DNA of 64,000 nucleotides from an uncultured Lachnospira sp. GTDB taxonomy: Bacteria > Bacillota > Clostridia > Lachnospirales > Lachnospiraceae. The notes below the pieces were generated by a model. That model was given only the letters and a program-made list of their open reading frames with translations, was not told the origin of the DNA and did not search any database. Below are positions 44,391 to 54,838 of the stretch, piece by piece; within the stretch, counting starts at the first letter, position 1, and each line of letters opens with the position of its first letter. Location: the NCBI GenBank assembly GCA_910587485.1, contig CAJUKN010000004.1, positions 124,001 through 188,000 of the forward strand. Reading direction: 5' to 3'. The translations under genes and the position numbers were made by a program.

Positions 44391-46688
44391 TTACTCCACT
44401 GATTTCTCTGTAAGTTTTGACAGTTTTATATCGGATTCTTTTTTTATCTTATCATACAATTCTTTGGCTGCTTTTAAACTTTTTTCTGCATTAACACATT
44501 CTTTAGCTGTTTGTTTAGCTATTTTTACTGCCACTTTTTCTGCTTTCGCAGCAGTTTCTGCAAGAACTTTAGCCTCCTCAAAAGCCCTTTCTTTTTCTTT
44601 AATATCATCAAACGCCTTACTTAACGCAATATTCGTCTCTGATATAATTTTAATACGTTTCTTTTCTGATTCTGAAAATTCCACATAATCATATAAAGCA
44701 GCTTCCAACGGTTTAAGGTCAACAAGCAATGAATTTTCCTGTCCATTATAGGGTTCATTTGTCGTCCATAACGCTTCTTTTTTATCTAAGATATTACTGT
44801 ATTTTCCTGGCTTTGATATCCCTAATCGAAAAGCTATCCTTTCTACTGGCGTAAAATTAATAACTGCTAATATCTGCTTTCCGCTGTTGTCAAATCTTGT
44901 ATATGCAACAATGGTTTCTTCAGATGATGTTGTATCCACCCACTGAAATCCCTGTGCTTCTTGGTCTAACTCATACAGTGCCTTATTATTTTTGTATATA
45001 TTATTTAATTGAACAATATCTTCTTCACAGCCATTGCACTGTGAAATATCTATACACTTTTTGCCAGGGTGCGTATATAGAAAGGTCAATGCTGTCATCA
45101 TATGTTTCTGTACCATATCTTGCGACTGAGATTGTTCTTCAATTGATAAAACAGGTGCTGCTGCCCTTAGATTAAGTACCTTTGCATCAAACATTAATAT
45201 ATAATTTTCCGTATAATGATAGAGCATACTTAAAAACAAATTCTTATAATCGCCCTTTCTAAACAGAGGGTCTTTACAATAAAAACTTGCAAAATCTTTT
45301 TGAAAATTTAAATTTATTTTATAATCAAATCCAAGTCCTTCCTCGCTGACACCAGCTGTTACTTTTGACCATAAACTGTTTTCTTCCGCAATAAACAACA
45401 CTTTTTCATTCAATTTTTTGATTTTATTGCTTAAATTTTTAATAAATTCTATGGCTTCAAGATTTTCATTGCCACCATATATATTTGGTATCCACTGTCC
45501 CGCTTCACAACCATAATCTCTATAAAGCATAACCGATACATCTTTTAACTTAATGCCATCTACATGAAACTGCTTTATCATATACATAACACTAGATAAA
45601 AGATAACTGACAACTTCTGGTTTATTGTAATCATATATAGCTGCCTTACCATTTGACACAGAATCAATAGAAGCTTCTCTTACATCATACAAATGTGTGC
45701 CATCATAATATTCAAAACTGCCATATCCTTGTTCCATATATGCACAGTTACACTCAACAATAACACCTATTCCTCTGCTGTGACAATCATTAATAAAACT
45801 CTTTAGTTTATCACTTCCAACATCTTGATTAATGCAAAAATTCCCCGCATACAACGCATTTTTTGCATCAATCGTTGACGTTATTTGGTCAATTTCAACA
45901 TAATTAAAACCAAGCTGTTCTATCTTTTTAGCGTCAATATCCGCAACAATATCTTCTATATCAATTTTACATATTGCCATTGGTGATGTTACATTGGTAT
46001 TATGCTGCCAATTATTTTCTGACCATATAAATTCGTATAAATCATTATTATCCGCCATATTATATGGGTCTGCCTTTTTAACCGTTGAGCCATCACGCAG
46101 CCTTACTTCATAACAGTATTTATCTTCTTTTACATTATTTGGAATAAATAAGGTAAATATGCCACTCTCTTTGTCTTTCATCATTGGATGCAGTCTGCCA
46201 TCATAATTATTAAATGAACCGACAACACTCACACGTCTGGCATTTGGCGCCCATACTGCATAGGATACACCATCAACACCATTTATCTGTGTTTCATGGC
46301 TTCCCATAAACTGATAGGCATTTTCACATGTTCCACTGATAAATTTTTTTACATCGGTTGCCTTTAGTGTCACATGAAACGCGTATGGGTCTGATATGGT
46401 TGAAACAACACCTTTTACATTCTCAATTGACAAGGTGTAAGACAATTTTTTCTTTGATGGAATAAGCACAGCAAAATATCCAGATTCGTCAACTTTTTCC
46501 ATAAGATATGTCTTTTTCATTGTTGCTACATTTACTTTAATTTCAACGGCATCTGGTCGAAATACTTGAATCAAAAAGCCTTCTTTTAGCAAACGCCCAC
46601 CCAATAATTCGTTTGGCTCATCGCTTTCTGCATAAACAATTCCCTCAATTTCAGGCCAGTTCATCAAATTATAAAGTTTATTCCCCAT
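44391..46688 (-). CDS. Glycogen branching enzyme-like protein with lost catalytic residues
   Basis: The 765-residue protein has the layout of GlgB: an N1 domain (about 20-115), a CBM48 domain (GVSYAVWAPNARRVSVVGSF at 140-159), and a GH13 barrel. The match around WIPNIYGGNENLEAIEF (399-415) is close to E. coli GlgB. However, the nucleophile Asp of RVDAV is replaced (IKLKDV, Lys382), the loop-I DWVPxHFPKD is ECNCAYMEQG, and the HDEV motif is FDAKV. The acid/base Glu survives (AEEN, Glu435). The C-terminus (about 655-765) is an Ala/Lys/Glu coiled coil not found in GlgB. It is probably not a branching enzyme; a binding or scaffolding role is inferred. Confidence 0.85.
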   Translation of the reverse strand: MGNKLYNLMNWPEIEGIVYAESDEPNELLGGRLLKEGFLIQVFRPDAVEIKVNVATMKKTYLMEKVDESGYFAVLIPSKKKLSYTLSIENVKGVVSTISDPYAFHVTLKATDVKKFISGTCENAYQFMGSHETQINGVDGVSYAVWAPNARRVSVVGSFNNYDGRLHPMMKDKESGIFTLFIPNNVKEDKYCYEVRLRDGSTVKKADPYNMADNNDLYEFIWSENNWQHNTNVTSPMAICKIDIEDIVADIDAKKIEQLGFNYVEIDQITSTIDAKNALYAGNFCINQDVGSDKLKSFINDCHSRGIGVIVECNCAYMEQGYGSFEYYDGTHLYDVREASIDSVSNGKAAIYDYNKPEVVSYLLSSVMYMIKQFHVDGIKLKDVSVMLYRDYGCEAGQWIPNIYGGNENLEAIEFIKNLSNKIKKLNEKVLFIAEENSLWSKVTAGVSEEGLGFDYKINLNFQKDFASFYCKDPLFRKGDYKNLFLSMLYHYTENYILMFDAKVLNLRAAAPVLSIEEQSQSQDMVQKHMMTALTFLYTHPGKKCIDISQCNGCEEDIVQLNNIYKNNKALYELDQEAQGFQWVDTTSSEETIVAYTRFDNSGKQILAVINFTPVERIAFRLGISKPGKYSNILDKKEALWTTNEPYNGQENSLLVDLKPLEAALYDYVEFSESEKKRIKIISETNIALSKAFDDIKEKERAFEEAKVLAETAAKAEKVAVKIAKQTAKECVNAEKSLKAAKELYDKIKKESDIKLSKLTEKSVE

Positions 46689-46747
46689 TAAAAATCCCCT
46701 TTCTTGTTTAACTTACAAGTTTGAAAACAGACACAAACTTAAAAAAT

Positions 46748-47605
46748 TTATATAAAAGCAAGGTTGTTAAGCCATGTATTAAAAAGGCTTGTCCATACAC
46801 TTACTTCTGGACAGTAATGTTTACAATCTTTTGTGTCTGTCTCTTTTGTCCCAAGACCTAAACCATGCGCACCTGATGGGAAAATATGAAGTTCAAAATT
46901 AACATTTGCTTTTTTGTAAGCTGATGCTAACATCAACGAATTTTCAACAGGAACTGAATTATCTGTAAATGTATGCCATATAAAAGCTGGCGGTGCATCG
47001 GGTGTAACATTGCACTCAACCGATACCAACTTTAATATATCTTTATCAGTTACTTTATCCTGCAGCAGTCTCTCAAAAGACAACAAATGTGCTTTATCGC
47101 CAGAAGTAATAACTGGATAACCCAACATCAAACCATTTGGTTTAATATCATCATTATTTAACTGCATTAATTTCAAAAAATCATCCATAATTGGATTATT
47201 ATACAATGTGCCAAGACAACCTGCTACATGTCCTCCTGCCGAAAATCCTGCCATAATAATTCTGCCAGGATTAATATCCCATTGTGTTGCATGTTTTCTT
47301 ATATAATCTACTGCATAAGCCGCCTCATATAATTGACACGGAAAAATGTTTGGCATAAGACTGTATCTCAAAATGGCTGCATTATACCCCATATCCAACA
47401 TTTTAATTGCAATTGCCTCTGCCTCTCTTGGAGAATGATGTTCATACCCCCCGCCTGGACAAATAATAACAAATGGTCTATAAAATTTATTTTGATAATC
47501 TGGAAACATATCTTTAATATAAGTAGTAATAGTTGCTTTATTGCCATTGTGATTTATTCCAAGCTTACTATAATCAATATCAATTTCTATCACTTCATGT
47601 ATCAT
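46748..47605 (-). CDS. Alpha/beta hydrolase (acetylesterase-like, BD-FAE type)
   Basis: The 285-residue protein has an alpha/beta-hydrolase fold with oxyanion motif CPGGGYEHHSPREAE and nucleophile Ser122 in MAGFSAGGHVAG. An acidic residue in FTDNSVPVENS and His in FPSGAHGLGLG probably complete the triad. This pattern is common in esterases that deacetylate xylan or other polysaccharides. No signal peptide is seen, so it would act inside the cell. It is 59 bases downstream-strand of the branching-enzyme-like gene start and 38 bases after the DUF1015 gene stop. Confidence 0.85.
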   Translation of the reverse strand: MIHEVIEIDIDYSKLGINHNGNKATITTYIKDMFPDYQNKFYRPFVIICPGGGYEHHSPREAEAIAIKMLDMGYNAAILRYSLMPNIFPCQLYEAAYAVDYIRKHATQWDINPGRIIMAGFSAGGHVAGCLGTLYNNPIMDDFLKLMQLNNDDIKPNGLMLGYPVITSGDKAHLLSFERLLQDKVTDKDILKLVSVECNVTPDAPPAFIWHTFTDNSVPVENSLMLASAYKKANVNFELHIFPSGAHGLGLGTKETDTKDCKHYCPEVSVWTSLFNTWLNNLAFI

Positions 47606-47643
47606 AATGCTATATCCCTTCTTTTATTTATAGTCAAGTGCTG

Positions 47644-48876
47644 TTAAATTTTATGTATAAATATTCCACTTCTAAGTTTTGGTTCAAACCAAGTTGATTT
47701 AGGAGGCATCAAAAGATTTGCATCAGAAACTGCAAACAATTCACCAATCGATGTTGCATACATTGAAAATGCTAAAACACAATCTTTATTGCAGCGTCTT
47801 TCAAGTTCTCCTAATCCGCGTATACCACCAACAAAATCAATGCGCTTATCCGTTTTAGGGTCATTGATGCCAAACAGTGGTGTTAATATATATTGTTGCA
47901 AAATTGCTACATCTAGCCCATCAACTGGGTGTGACTTTTGAATGTCTTTATGTGCTGTAAGTTTATACCATTTTCCCTCAAGATACATACCAAATTCACT
48001 TTTATTTTGAGGATTGACCTGCTCATTGGACAATGCAACATCAAAATATTGGGAAATTTGTTCAAGCAATGCAGCAGGCTTATATCCATTTAGGTCTTTA
48101 ATAACACGATTATATGGAAGTATCATTAATTCTTCATCTGGAAATAATACCGAAAGAAAATAGTTAAATTCTTCATTTCCTGTATATCCTGGATTGGCAT
48201 CACGTCTTTTTTGCCCCACCTTCACAGCTGAGGCAGCTCTATGGTGTCCATCTGCAATATAAATTGAATCAATCGTTTCAAACGCATGTTGAATTTTATC
48301 AATACTTTCTTTATCATCTATCTTCCAAACTTGATGTCGTATATCATCATTGGATACAAAATCATAAAGCGGCTCATTTTTCTTTGCTTTAGCCACCTCT
48401 TCTCTTATTGTGTCATTTGCCCTATAGGCAAGAAAAATAGGACCTGTCTGTGCGCTTAATGTATCAACATGTGTAATTCGGTCAACTTCTTTTTCAGCAC
48501 GTGTATTTTCATGTTTTTTAATAACATTATTTTGATAATCATCAATCGATGCACAGGCAACAATACCTGTCTGTGTTCTTCCATTCATCGTAAGAGCATA
48601 GATATAGTAAGCCCGCTCCTTATCTGTTATATATGTTCCATCTGCCATTGCTTCTTCTAACAATTCCTTTGCTTTTGCATATACCTTTGGCGCATAGGTA
48701 TCTACCGAATCATCAAATTGTGTCTCTGCTCTGTCAATTTTAAGAAATGACTTTGGCTCTCTTTTTACCTCAGCAACAGCCTCTTCCCTATTATATACAT
48801 CATAAGGAAGTGCCGCAACCTGGTCAACACATGCAGCATCTGGTCTTATACACTCAAATGGTTTTATTGTAGCCAT
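47644..48876 (-). CDS. DUF1015 family protein
   Basis: The 410-residue protein matches DUF1015: ATIKPFECIRPDAACVDQVAALPYDV at the start, then YIADGHHRAASAVKVGQKRR in the middle. Related sequences are often encoded beside serA/serC, which lie a few kilobases away. DUF1015 is distantly similar to SerK-type ADP-dependent serine kinases and to ParB/sulfiredoxin nuclease-like proteins; the DGHHR motif is typical. A role in serine metabolism is plausible, not shown. Confidence 0.85.
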   Translation of the reverse strand: MATIKPFECIRPDAACVDQVAALPYDVYNREEAVAEVKREPKSFLKIDRAETQFDDSVDTYAPKVYAKAKELLEEAMADGTYITDKERAYYIYALTMNGRTQTGIVACASIDDYQNNVIKKHENTRAEKEVDRITHVDTLSAQTGPIFLAYRANDTIREEVAKAKKNEPLYDFVSNDDIRHQVWKIDDKESIDKIQHAFETIDSIYIADGHHRAASAVKVGQKRRDANPGYTGNEEFNYFLSVLFPDEELMILPYNRVIKDLNGYKPAALLEQISQYFDVALSNEQVNPQNKSEFGMYLEGKWYKLTAHKDIQKSHPVDGLDVAILQQYILTPLFGINDPKTDKRIDFVGGIRGLGELERRCNKDCVLAFSMYATSIGELFAVSDANLLMPPKSTWFEPKLRSGIFIHKI

Positions 48877-49002
48877 AATACTCCTTTCACGCTGATTTTA
48901 TATACAGCTTTTATATTTTATAACATAATATTTATGCGCAAAATAGCCATTATTGTTTGACATAAGTTTATCCGTAAAGCGTGATAACTATTATTAAATT
49001 AT

Positions 49003-50487
49003 CTATTCTGATATATGGAGCTGCTCTGTAAGCTCTTTCAAATCATCTACCATATCAACAAATTCCCTGACTGTCTTTGCATTATTCTCACTCGTTTCAA
49101 ATGTGTCACTTGCATGGGCAGCTACTTCTTCTGAGATTGCAGAAATGGTAGCTACACTGTCAACAATTTTATCGTTGGCTTTTGAAAGTTCTTCAACAAA
49201 TGATGCTAACTTATCAGAATTTGATGAAATATCATATGTATTGCTCTCAATAATTTTAAAACTAGCATCCGTATCGCTTGTCGCTTGTTTTTGACTAGAT
49301 ATATCGGTTACAATTTGATTCGTCACATTGACAACATTCTTTAACGCTTCTGATACATTACTTATCATCTCTGTAATATTTTCAGTGGCACTCTGCGTCT
49401 CATCAGCCATCTTAGAAATCTCGGTTGCAACAACAGCAAATCCTTTGCCTGCTTCTCCTGCTCTTGCAGCTTCAATACTTGCATTTAATGCTAAAAGACT
49501 CGTCTGTGAAGTAATATTTGTAATAATATCTACAACCGAATGCATCTTTACCATATCTTCGCTTAATTTGTTAAGTTGCTGTGTGGCAAGTTCTCCTGAT
49601 TGAACCGATATATTCACTTTCTCAACTAGTGACAACATGGTTTCATTGCCATGACGAATCGCTTTCATGGTATTATCAACGCTATCAATAATCTGTGAAG
49701 AGCACTTCTTTACATCATACACTCTTTTTTGTATATTTTCAGTCATCTCAAGCTGCTTTTGTACTGCGTTTGCTGTATCTGTAGCTCCTGCATTCACTTC
49801 ATTCATCGCACTGCTTGTTGACTCAGCAGCTTCATTTAAAATATTGATTTTATCACTAATAATGTCAATATCCGCTGTCATCTTTGTAGATACATTCATC
49901 GTTGTATCCAACATCTTTGCCGTTTTTTCACCCTGTTCTTTTATATGAGATAACTTTAAAGAGTTGTTTTTCTCTAATGATTTTGAGACATACATCGAAT
50001 AAGCGCAAATAATTATTATAACAAGCACTTGAATTTCAACCGAAGCCAAATCTTTTGTTGTATAAACCTTACGAACAAAAAGCATTGTCACTTGTATGAT
50101 ATTAACAATAATAACACCAATATTAATAGGAATTGTATATTTATAATCATTATATACAGCTATTGCAACAAGCATAGGGATAACATATACAAACGCTAAT
50201 AAATTATTAGTTGTAAATAATATAAAGGTGTAAAATACTAAAAAGCTATAAGAAACCATATATCGAATAGCCAATGCATCTGGTTTCTTTCTATATGCAA
50301 TAATTCCAAGAACAGGACCAATAAGCCCAATTGCCATTGTAAGAAGAACATAGCCTAATGACCTTGCCCCTTTTACATACTCCATTATATATGCAATTGC
50401 AATAACAATGCACTCAATGGTTTGACATGTAACAGCCACCTTATTGTAATTCGCCATATCATTTATAAATTTATTTTCTTTTTCCAT
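49003..50487 (-). CDS. Methyl-accepting chemotaxis protein with multi-pass membrane sensor
   Basis: The 494-residue receptor has about six hydrophobic helices in the first 190 residues and no large extracellular domain. A cytoplasmic signalling domain then includes the hairpin tip [21 protein letters not shown], recognised by CheA/CheW. No HAMP domain is obvious between membrane and signalling parts. The signal could be membrane- or small-ligand-related. It stands alone, apart from the flagellar cluster, with a 253-base upstream gap and a terminator of the serCA unit in it. Confidence 0.92.
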   Translation of the reverse strand: MEKENKFINDMANYNKVAVTCQTIECIVIAIAYIMEYVKGARSLGYVLLTMAIGLIGPVLGIIAYRKKPDALAIRYMVSYSFLVFYTFILFTTNNLLAFVYVIPMLVAIAVYNDYKYTIPINIGVIIVNIIQVTMLFVRKVYTTKDLASVEIQVLVIIIICAYSMYVSKSLEKNNSLKLSHIKEQGEKTAKMLDTTMNVSTKMTADIDIISDKINILNEAAESTSSAMNEVNAGATDTANAVQKQLEMTENIQKRVYDVKKCSSQIIDSVDNTMKAIRHGNETMLSLVEKVNISVQSGELATQQLNKLSEDMVKMHSVVDIITNITSQTSLLALNASIEAARAGEAGKGFAVVATEISKMADETQSATENITEMISNVSEALKNVVNVTNQIVTDISSQKQATSDTDASFKIIESNTYDISSNSDKLASFVEELSKANDKIVDSVATISAISEEVAAHASDTFETSENNAKTVREFVDMVDDLKELTEQLHISE

Positions 50488-50618
50488 AAAACCTCCACTT
50501 TTACTTAATATAAAAATAAATCAATTCATAAAATAACGGATACTATATTCACAATCTATTCTTTTGTCAAACACAATAATACATAATACAATATTATATA
50601 TTATTTATAGACAGAAGT

Positions 50619-50660
50619 AAAGGAAACGGTGTATTAAAACTACATACCGTTTCCTTTTTT
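50619..50660 (-). terminator. Probable terminator of serC-serA
   Basis: AAAGGAAACGGT (50619-50630) and ACCGTTTCCTTT (50646-50657) form a perfect 12-base stem with a 15-base loop. It is followed by T-rich sequence on both strands (TTTACTTC on minus, TTTTTT on plus). It lies about 84 bases after the serA stop. The remainder of the gap to the receptor gene is AT-rich without clear signals. Confidence 0.75.
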
Positions 50661-50740
50661 CATCCTTATAAGTAAATTCATTTACATTTATTATAACATT
50701 CATTCTTGCCTAAAAAGAAGAACTATGTTGCTATAAATAA

Positions 50741-51904
50741 TTAAACGACTACTCTTACTTTGATAACACCATCAATTGCTGACAACTTATCAACAACACT
50801 GTCTGATGCTGGCTCACTGATATCTAACATCGAATACGCATAATCGCCTCTTGACTTGTTTGACATCTCCTCAATGTTGATACCCTCATCCCCCATAACG
50901 GATGTAATCTTACTGATAACAGCAGGTACATTCTTATGACAAACAGCTACACGTCCAGCCGTTTTGCATGTTCCCATATCACAATTTGGATAATTGACCG
51001 AATTAATAATATTGCCGTTTTCAATATAATCAGCAATCTGCTTAACAGCCATCACTGCACAGTTATCTTCTGCTTCTTCTGTCGATGCACCGAGATGAGG
51101 AATCACAATAGCACCTTCCATACCTGCCGTTGTCGCATTTGGAAAATCGGTAACATATTTCTTAACTTTTCCAGACGCAATCGCTTCTTTAATAGCTGTC
51201 TCATCAACTAAAACATCTCTTGCACAGTTGATAATGACCGTACCATCCTGCATTATGTCAAATGCTTCTTTATTTACCATGCCCTTTGTGCTGTCCATAG
51301 CTGGCACATGAATGGTAATATAATTACATTCTTTGTAAATATCCTCAACATTGACAATATGTTTTACCTTGCTTGAAAGGTTCCATGCGGCATTGACTGA
51401 AAGATATGGGTCATATCCATACACTTCCATACCAAGTGCTATTGCAGCGTTTGCTACAAGCTGACCAATGGCACCAAGACCAATAACACCAAGTTTCTTG
51501 CCCTTAATCTCTTGACCTGCAAATGCCTTTTTTGCTTTTTCTGCAGACTTTGCTATATCTGCATCCTCTTTATTTTCCTGAACCCACTGATTACCGCCAA
51601 GAATATCTCTTGAAGCAAGTAACATTGCAGCAATCACATGTTCCTTAACCGCATTGGCATTGGCACCTGGCGTATTAAATACTACAATACCTGCATCAGC
51701 ACATTTATCAAGAGGAATATTATTGACACCTGCACCTGCCCTTGCAATGGCAAGCAAATTATCAGAAAGTTCCATATCATGCATCTTTGCACTTCTCACA
51801 AGAATTGCCTGTGCATCCTCAAAACTGCTCTTTGTATTATAATCATCTGAGAATAAATCAAGACCAATTGTTGCTATATTATTAAGACAATGTACATTTA
51901 CCAT
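50741..51904 (-). CDS. serA: D-3-phosphoglycerate dehydrogenase SerA
   Basis: SerA oxidises 3-phosphoglycerate to 3-phosphohydroxypyruvate, first step of serine synthesis. The 387-residue protein has the substrate domain (RAGAGVNNIPLDKC), NAD-binding GVIGLGAIGQLVANAA with GYDPY downstream, and active-site His in VIPHLGASTEEAEDN. A C-terminal ACT domain (about 318-387, VAVCHKNVPAVISKITSVMG start) suggests serine feedback control. It overlaps serC by one base (TAATG). Confidence 0.95.
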   Translation of the reverse strand: MVNVHCLNNIATIGLDLFSDDYNTKSSFEDAQAILVRSAKMHDMELSDNLLAIARAGAGVNNIPLDKCADAGIVVFNTPGANANAVKEHVIAAMLLASRDILGGNQWVQENKEDADIAKSAEKAKKAFAGQEIKGKKLGVIGLGAIGQLVANAAIALGMEVYGYDPYLSVNAAWNLSSKVKHIVNVEDIYKECNYITIHVPAMDSTKGMVNKEAFDIMQDGTVIINCARDVLVDETAIKEAIASGKVKKYVTDFPNATTAGMEGAIVIPHLGASTEEAEDNCAVMAVKQIADYIENGNIINSVNYPNCDMGTCKTAGRVAVCHKNVPAVISKITSVMGDEGINIEEMSNKSRGDYAYSMLDISEPASDSVVDKLSAIDGVIKVRVVV

Positions 51905-52989
51905 TATTTTACGTTCTCCTTTTCAAAGTTTCTCATAAACTCAACAAGCTTTTCTACACCTTCCACAGGCATAGCATTATAGATGGAAGCTCTCATACCG
52001 CCAACGCTTCTATGTCCTTTAAGATTGACAAACCCTGCCTTTGCAGCCTCTTCAATAAACTTTGCATCCAATTCTTTGTCACCTGTCACAAATGGAACAT
52101 TCATAAGAGAACGGTCTTCTTTTACAACTGTACCTTTAAATAACTTACTCTCATCAAGAAAATCATAAAGGATTTTTGCTTTTTTCTCATTGTGTTCTTT
52201 CATTGCTAAAAGTCCACCCATCTTTTTAATCCACTTAAACACTTTGCCGCAGATATAAATATTATAACATGGAGGTGTGTTATAAAGTGAATCATTGTCA
52301 GCCTGTGTCTTCCATTTAAGCAATGTAGGAGTGCCAGGCAAAACGTCATCTGTAATTAAATCTTCTCTGATAATAGCAATAACAACACCTGCTGGTCCGA
52401 TATTCTTTTGAACACCGCCAAAAATAACGCCATACTTTGAAACGTCAACAGGCTCTGATAAGAAACATGATGAAACATCAGCTACTAAAAGTTTTCCCTT
52501 TGTATCTGGAAGTTCTTTATACTTTGTTCCATAAATCGTATTGTTCTCACAGATATATACATAATCAGCATCTTCTGGAATATCAAGATTAGAACAGTCT
52601 GGAATATATGAGTATGTTTTATCCTCTGAAGATGCAACAGCAATCGCTTCACCATAAATCTTAGCTTCCTGAAAAGCTTTCTTAGCCCACTGTCCAGTGA
52701 TAATATAAGCAGCTTTTTTGTTTTTCATAAGATTCATAGGAACTTCTGCAAAAAACTGTGAAGCGCCGCCTTGAAGGAATAATACCTTATAATTATCTGG
52801 AATATTCATCAGTTCTCTAAGGTCAGCCTCAGCCTCTTTAATAATTGCATCATACACTTTTGACCTGTGGCTCATCTCCATAACAGATTGACCACTTCCA
52901 TTGTAATCTAACATCTCAGCAGCAGCTTCTTTTAACACTTCTTCTGGTAACACTGCCGGACCGGCACTAAAATTGTAAACTCTTGCCAT
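51904..52989 (-). CDS. serC: Phosphoserine aminotransferase SerC
   Basis: SerC transaminates 3-phosphohydroxypyruvate to phosphoserine using PLP. The 361-residue protein starts MARVYNFSAGPAVLPEEVL. The PLP-binding lysine is Lys195 in GGVQKNIGPAGV, with FLQGGASQFF and DVSSCFLSEPVD typical of family members. It leads a serC-serA operon with a strong promoter (TTGACA-17-TACAAT). Phosphoserine phosphatase is not in this window. Confidence 0.96.
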   Translation of the reverse strand: MARVYNFSAGPAVLPEEVLKEAAAEMLDYNGSGQSVMEMSHRSKVYDAIIKEAEADLRELMNIPDNYKVLFLQGGASQFFAEVPMNLMKNKKAAYIITGQWAKKAFQEAKIYGEAIAVASSEDKTYSYIPDCSNLDIPEDADYVYICENNTIYGTKYKELPDTKGKLLVADVSSCFLSEPVDVSKYGVIFGGVQKNIGPAGVVIAIIREDLITDDVLPGTPTLLKWKTQADNDSLYNTPPCYNIYICGKVFKWIKKMGGLLAMKEHNEKKAKILYDFLDESKLFKGTVVKEDRSLMNVPFVTGDKELDAKFIEEAAKAGFVNLKGHRSVGGMRASIYNAMPVEGVEKLVEFMRNFEKENVK

Positions 52990-53049
52990 TTCTCTTTTCC
53001 TCCTAACTGTTTACCGCCCATGCGGAAATACTGTAACATAACCTTAACT

Positions 53050-53078
53050 ATTGTATGCCCATCAACTCATGTTGTCAA
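53050..53078 (-). promoter_or_regulatory. Sigma-A promoter of serC-serA
   Basis: On the minus strand TTGACA (53078-53073) and TACAAT (53055-53050) are separated by exactly 17 bases. Transcription would start about 50 bases before the serC ATG at 52989. This is one of the best promoters in the window. Confidence 0.8.
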
Positions 53079-53096
53079 GAAAGTATATTTTTGGCT

Positions 53097-53125
53097 GAAT
53101 AAATTTGCGACTAGAAAATTTATTC
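53097..53125 (-). terminator. Weak stem-loop at the end of ilvB
   Basis: GAATAAATTT and AAATTTATTC form a perfect ten-base AT-rich stem with a nine-base loop that includes the ilvB stop codon. No T-run follows on the minus strand. It may mark the 3' end of the leuB-ilvD-ilvB transcript just before the serC promoter. Confidence 0.35.
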
Positions 53126-54811
53126 ATCCTTTGCTTTTTTATCAAGGTCTTGTCTATCAAACGCTTCTGAAATTGCAGCTCCCGGCGATACCATAGGAAA
53201 TACCTTATCTTCTCTGCTGATATCACATTCTATAACACAAGGTATATTTAACTCAATGGCTTCTTTAAGCGCTTTATTGAAAGACTCAATATCACTTACT
53301 TTATAACCCTTTGCTCCCATACCTTCAGAAACTTTTACAAAATCAACTACATCATCAAGGACTGTTGCAGAGTAACGCTGTCCATAAAATAAATCTTGCC
53401 ATTGACGAACCATTCCCAATACATGATTATTAAATATTATTTCAATAATAGGGATATTATAACGGGTAGCTGTAGCAATTTCATTCATATTCATTCTAAA
53501 ACAACCATCGCCTGCAACATTAATAACAACTTTATCCTTACAGCCAACTTTTGCTCCAATAGCAGCACCAAGTCCATATCCCATCGTTCCAAGTCCTCCT
53601 GATGTAAGCAATGTTCTTGGCTTCGTGTATGTATAATGTTGCGCTGCCCACATCTGATGCTGTCCAACATCGGTTGCAATAATAGCTTCCCCATTTGTTA
53701 TATGATAGATATTTTCCATAATTAATGGACCATTCAGACAATCTTTATTATATCGCATCGGATATTTTTCTTTTAATTCTTTGATATGGTCTACCCATTC
53801 CTTGTGGTCAAGCTGCTCTAACTTTGCATTGATATGTTTTAATACCTCCAATGCATCTCCAATAACAACTGCATCGGTTTTAATATTTTTATTAATTTCA
53901 GCAGCATCAACATCCAGATGAATAATCTTTGCATGTTCTGCAAATTTAGCGGCATTGCCTGTCACTCTATCTGAAAATCTTGCACCAATTGTAATAAGTA
54001 AATCACATTTGGATACGCCAAAATTGGAAGCCTTCGTTCCGTGCATACCAAGCATACCTGTATACAATGAATCTGAACCATCAAACGCACCTTTTCCCAT
54101 AAGTGAATCTGCAACAGGAGCATGAATTTTATGTACAAACTTTTTCAACTCATCAGACGCATCGGCTGCTATAACGCCGCCGCCGACAAACACAAATGGC
54201 TTCTTTGATTCTTTGATAAAAGAAACAACGCGCTCAACATCTTCTTCTTTAATGGTATCGGTCTTTCTCTCAATTGGCTTTGGTGTCTCTTTTATATATT
54301 CACATTCATTTGCTGTGGCATCTTTTGTCACATCAATTAAAACAGGACCTGGTCTTCCCTTTTTTGCAATCCGAAAAGCTTTGCGGATGGTATCAGCCAA
54401 ATCTTCTACATTTTTAACAATATAATTATGCTTTGTTATTGGCATTGTTATGCCTTGAATATCTACTTCTTGAAAACTATCCTTTCCAAGCAATGGAACG
54501 GTTACATTGCATGTAATTGCAACAACAGGAATCGAATCCATATAAGCTGTGGCAATTCCTGTGACAAGATTCGTTGCACCAGGACCTGATGTAGCAAAGC
54601 AAACACCAACTTTTCCTGTTGCTCTTGCATAGCCATCAGCAGCATGTGCCGCCCCTTGTTCATGTGATGTAAGTATATGTGTTATCTCGTCTGAATGTTT
54701 ATACAATGCATCATAAACATTGAGAATAGCACCACCCGGATACCCAAATACAGTATCTACACCTTGCTCTTTTAAACATTCTACGATGATTTCAGAACCG
54801 TTTAATTTCAT
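53120..54811 (-). CDS. ilvB: Acetolactate synthase large (catalytic) subunit
   Basis: This 563-residue ThDP enzyme condenses two pyruvates (or pyruvate and 2-ketobutyrate) in branched-chain amino acid synthesis. Catalytic Glu is in LTSHEQGAAHAADGYARATG, and the ThDP/Mg motif is GDGCFRMNMNEIATATRYNIP, whose core is GDG...NN. A central FAD-type domain (GMLGMHGTKASN) is present, suggesting the anabolic rather than the catabolic enzyme. No ilvN small-subunit gene follows. It starts 27 bases after ilvD. Confidence 0.95.
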   Translation of the reverse strand: MKLNGSEIIVECLKEQGVDTVFGYPGGAILNVYDALYKHSDEITHILTSHEQGAAHAADGYARATGKVGVCFATSGPGATNLVTGIATAYMDSIPVVAITCNVTVPLLGKDSFQEVDIQGITMPITKHNYIVKNVEDLADTIRKAFRIAKKGRPGPVLIDVTKDATANECEYIKETPKPIERKTDTIKEEDVERVVSFIKESKKPFVFVGGGVIAADASDELKKFVHKIHAPVADSLMGKGAFDGSDSLYTGMLGMHGTKASNFGVSKCDLLITIGARFSDRVTGNAAKFAEHAKIIHLDVDAAEINKNIKTDAVVIGDALEVLKHINAKLEQLDHKEWVDHIKELKEKYPMRYNKDCLNGPLIMENIYHITNGEAIIATDVGQHQMWAAQHYTYTKPRTLLTSGGLGTMGYGLGAAIGAKVGCKDKVVINVAGDGCFRMNMNEIATATRYNIPIIEIIFNNHVLGMVRQWQDLFYGQRYSATVLDDVVDFVKVSEGMGAKGYKVSDIESFNKALKEAIELNIPCVIECDISREDKVFPMVSPGAAISEAFDRQDLDKKAKDE

Positions 54812-54838
54812 AAATCATACTATCCTTTCCCAAAAAAT

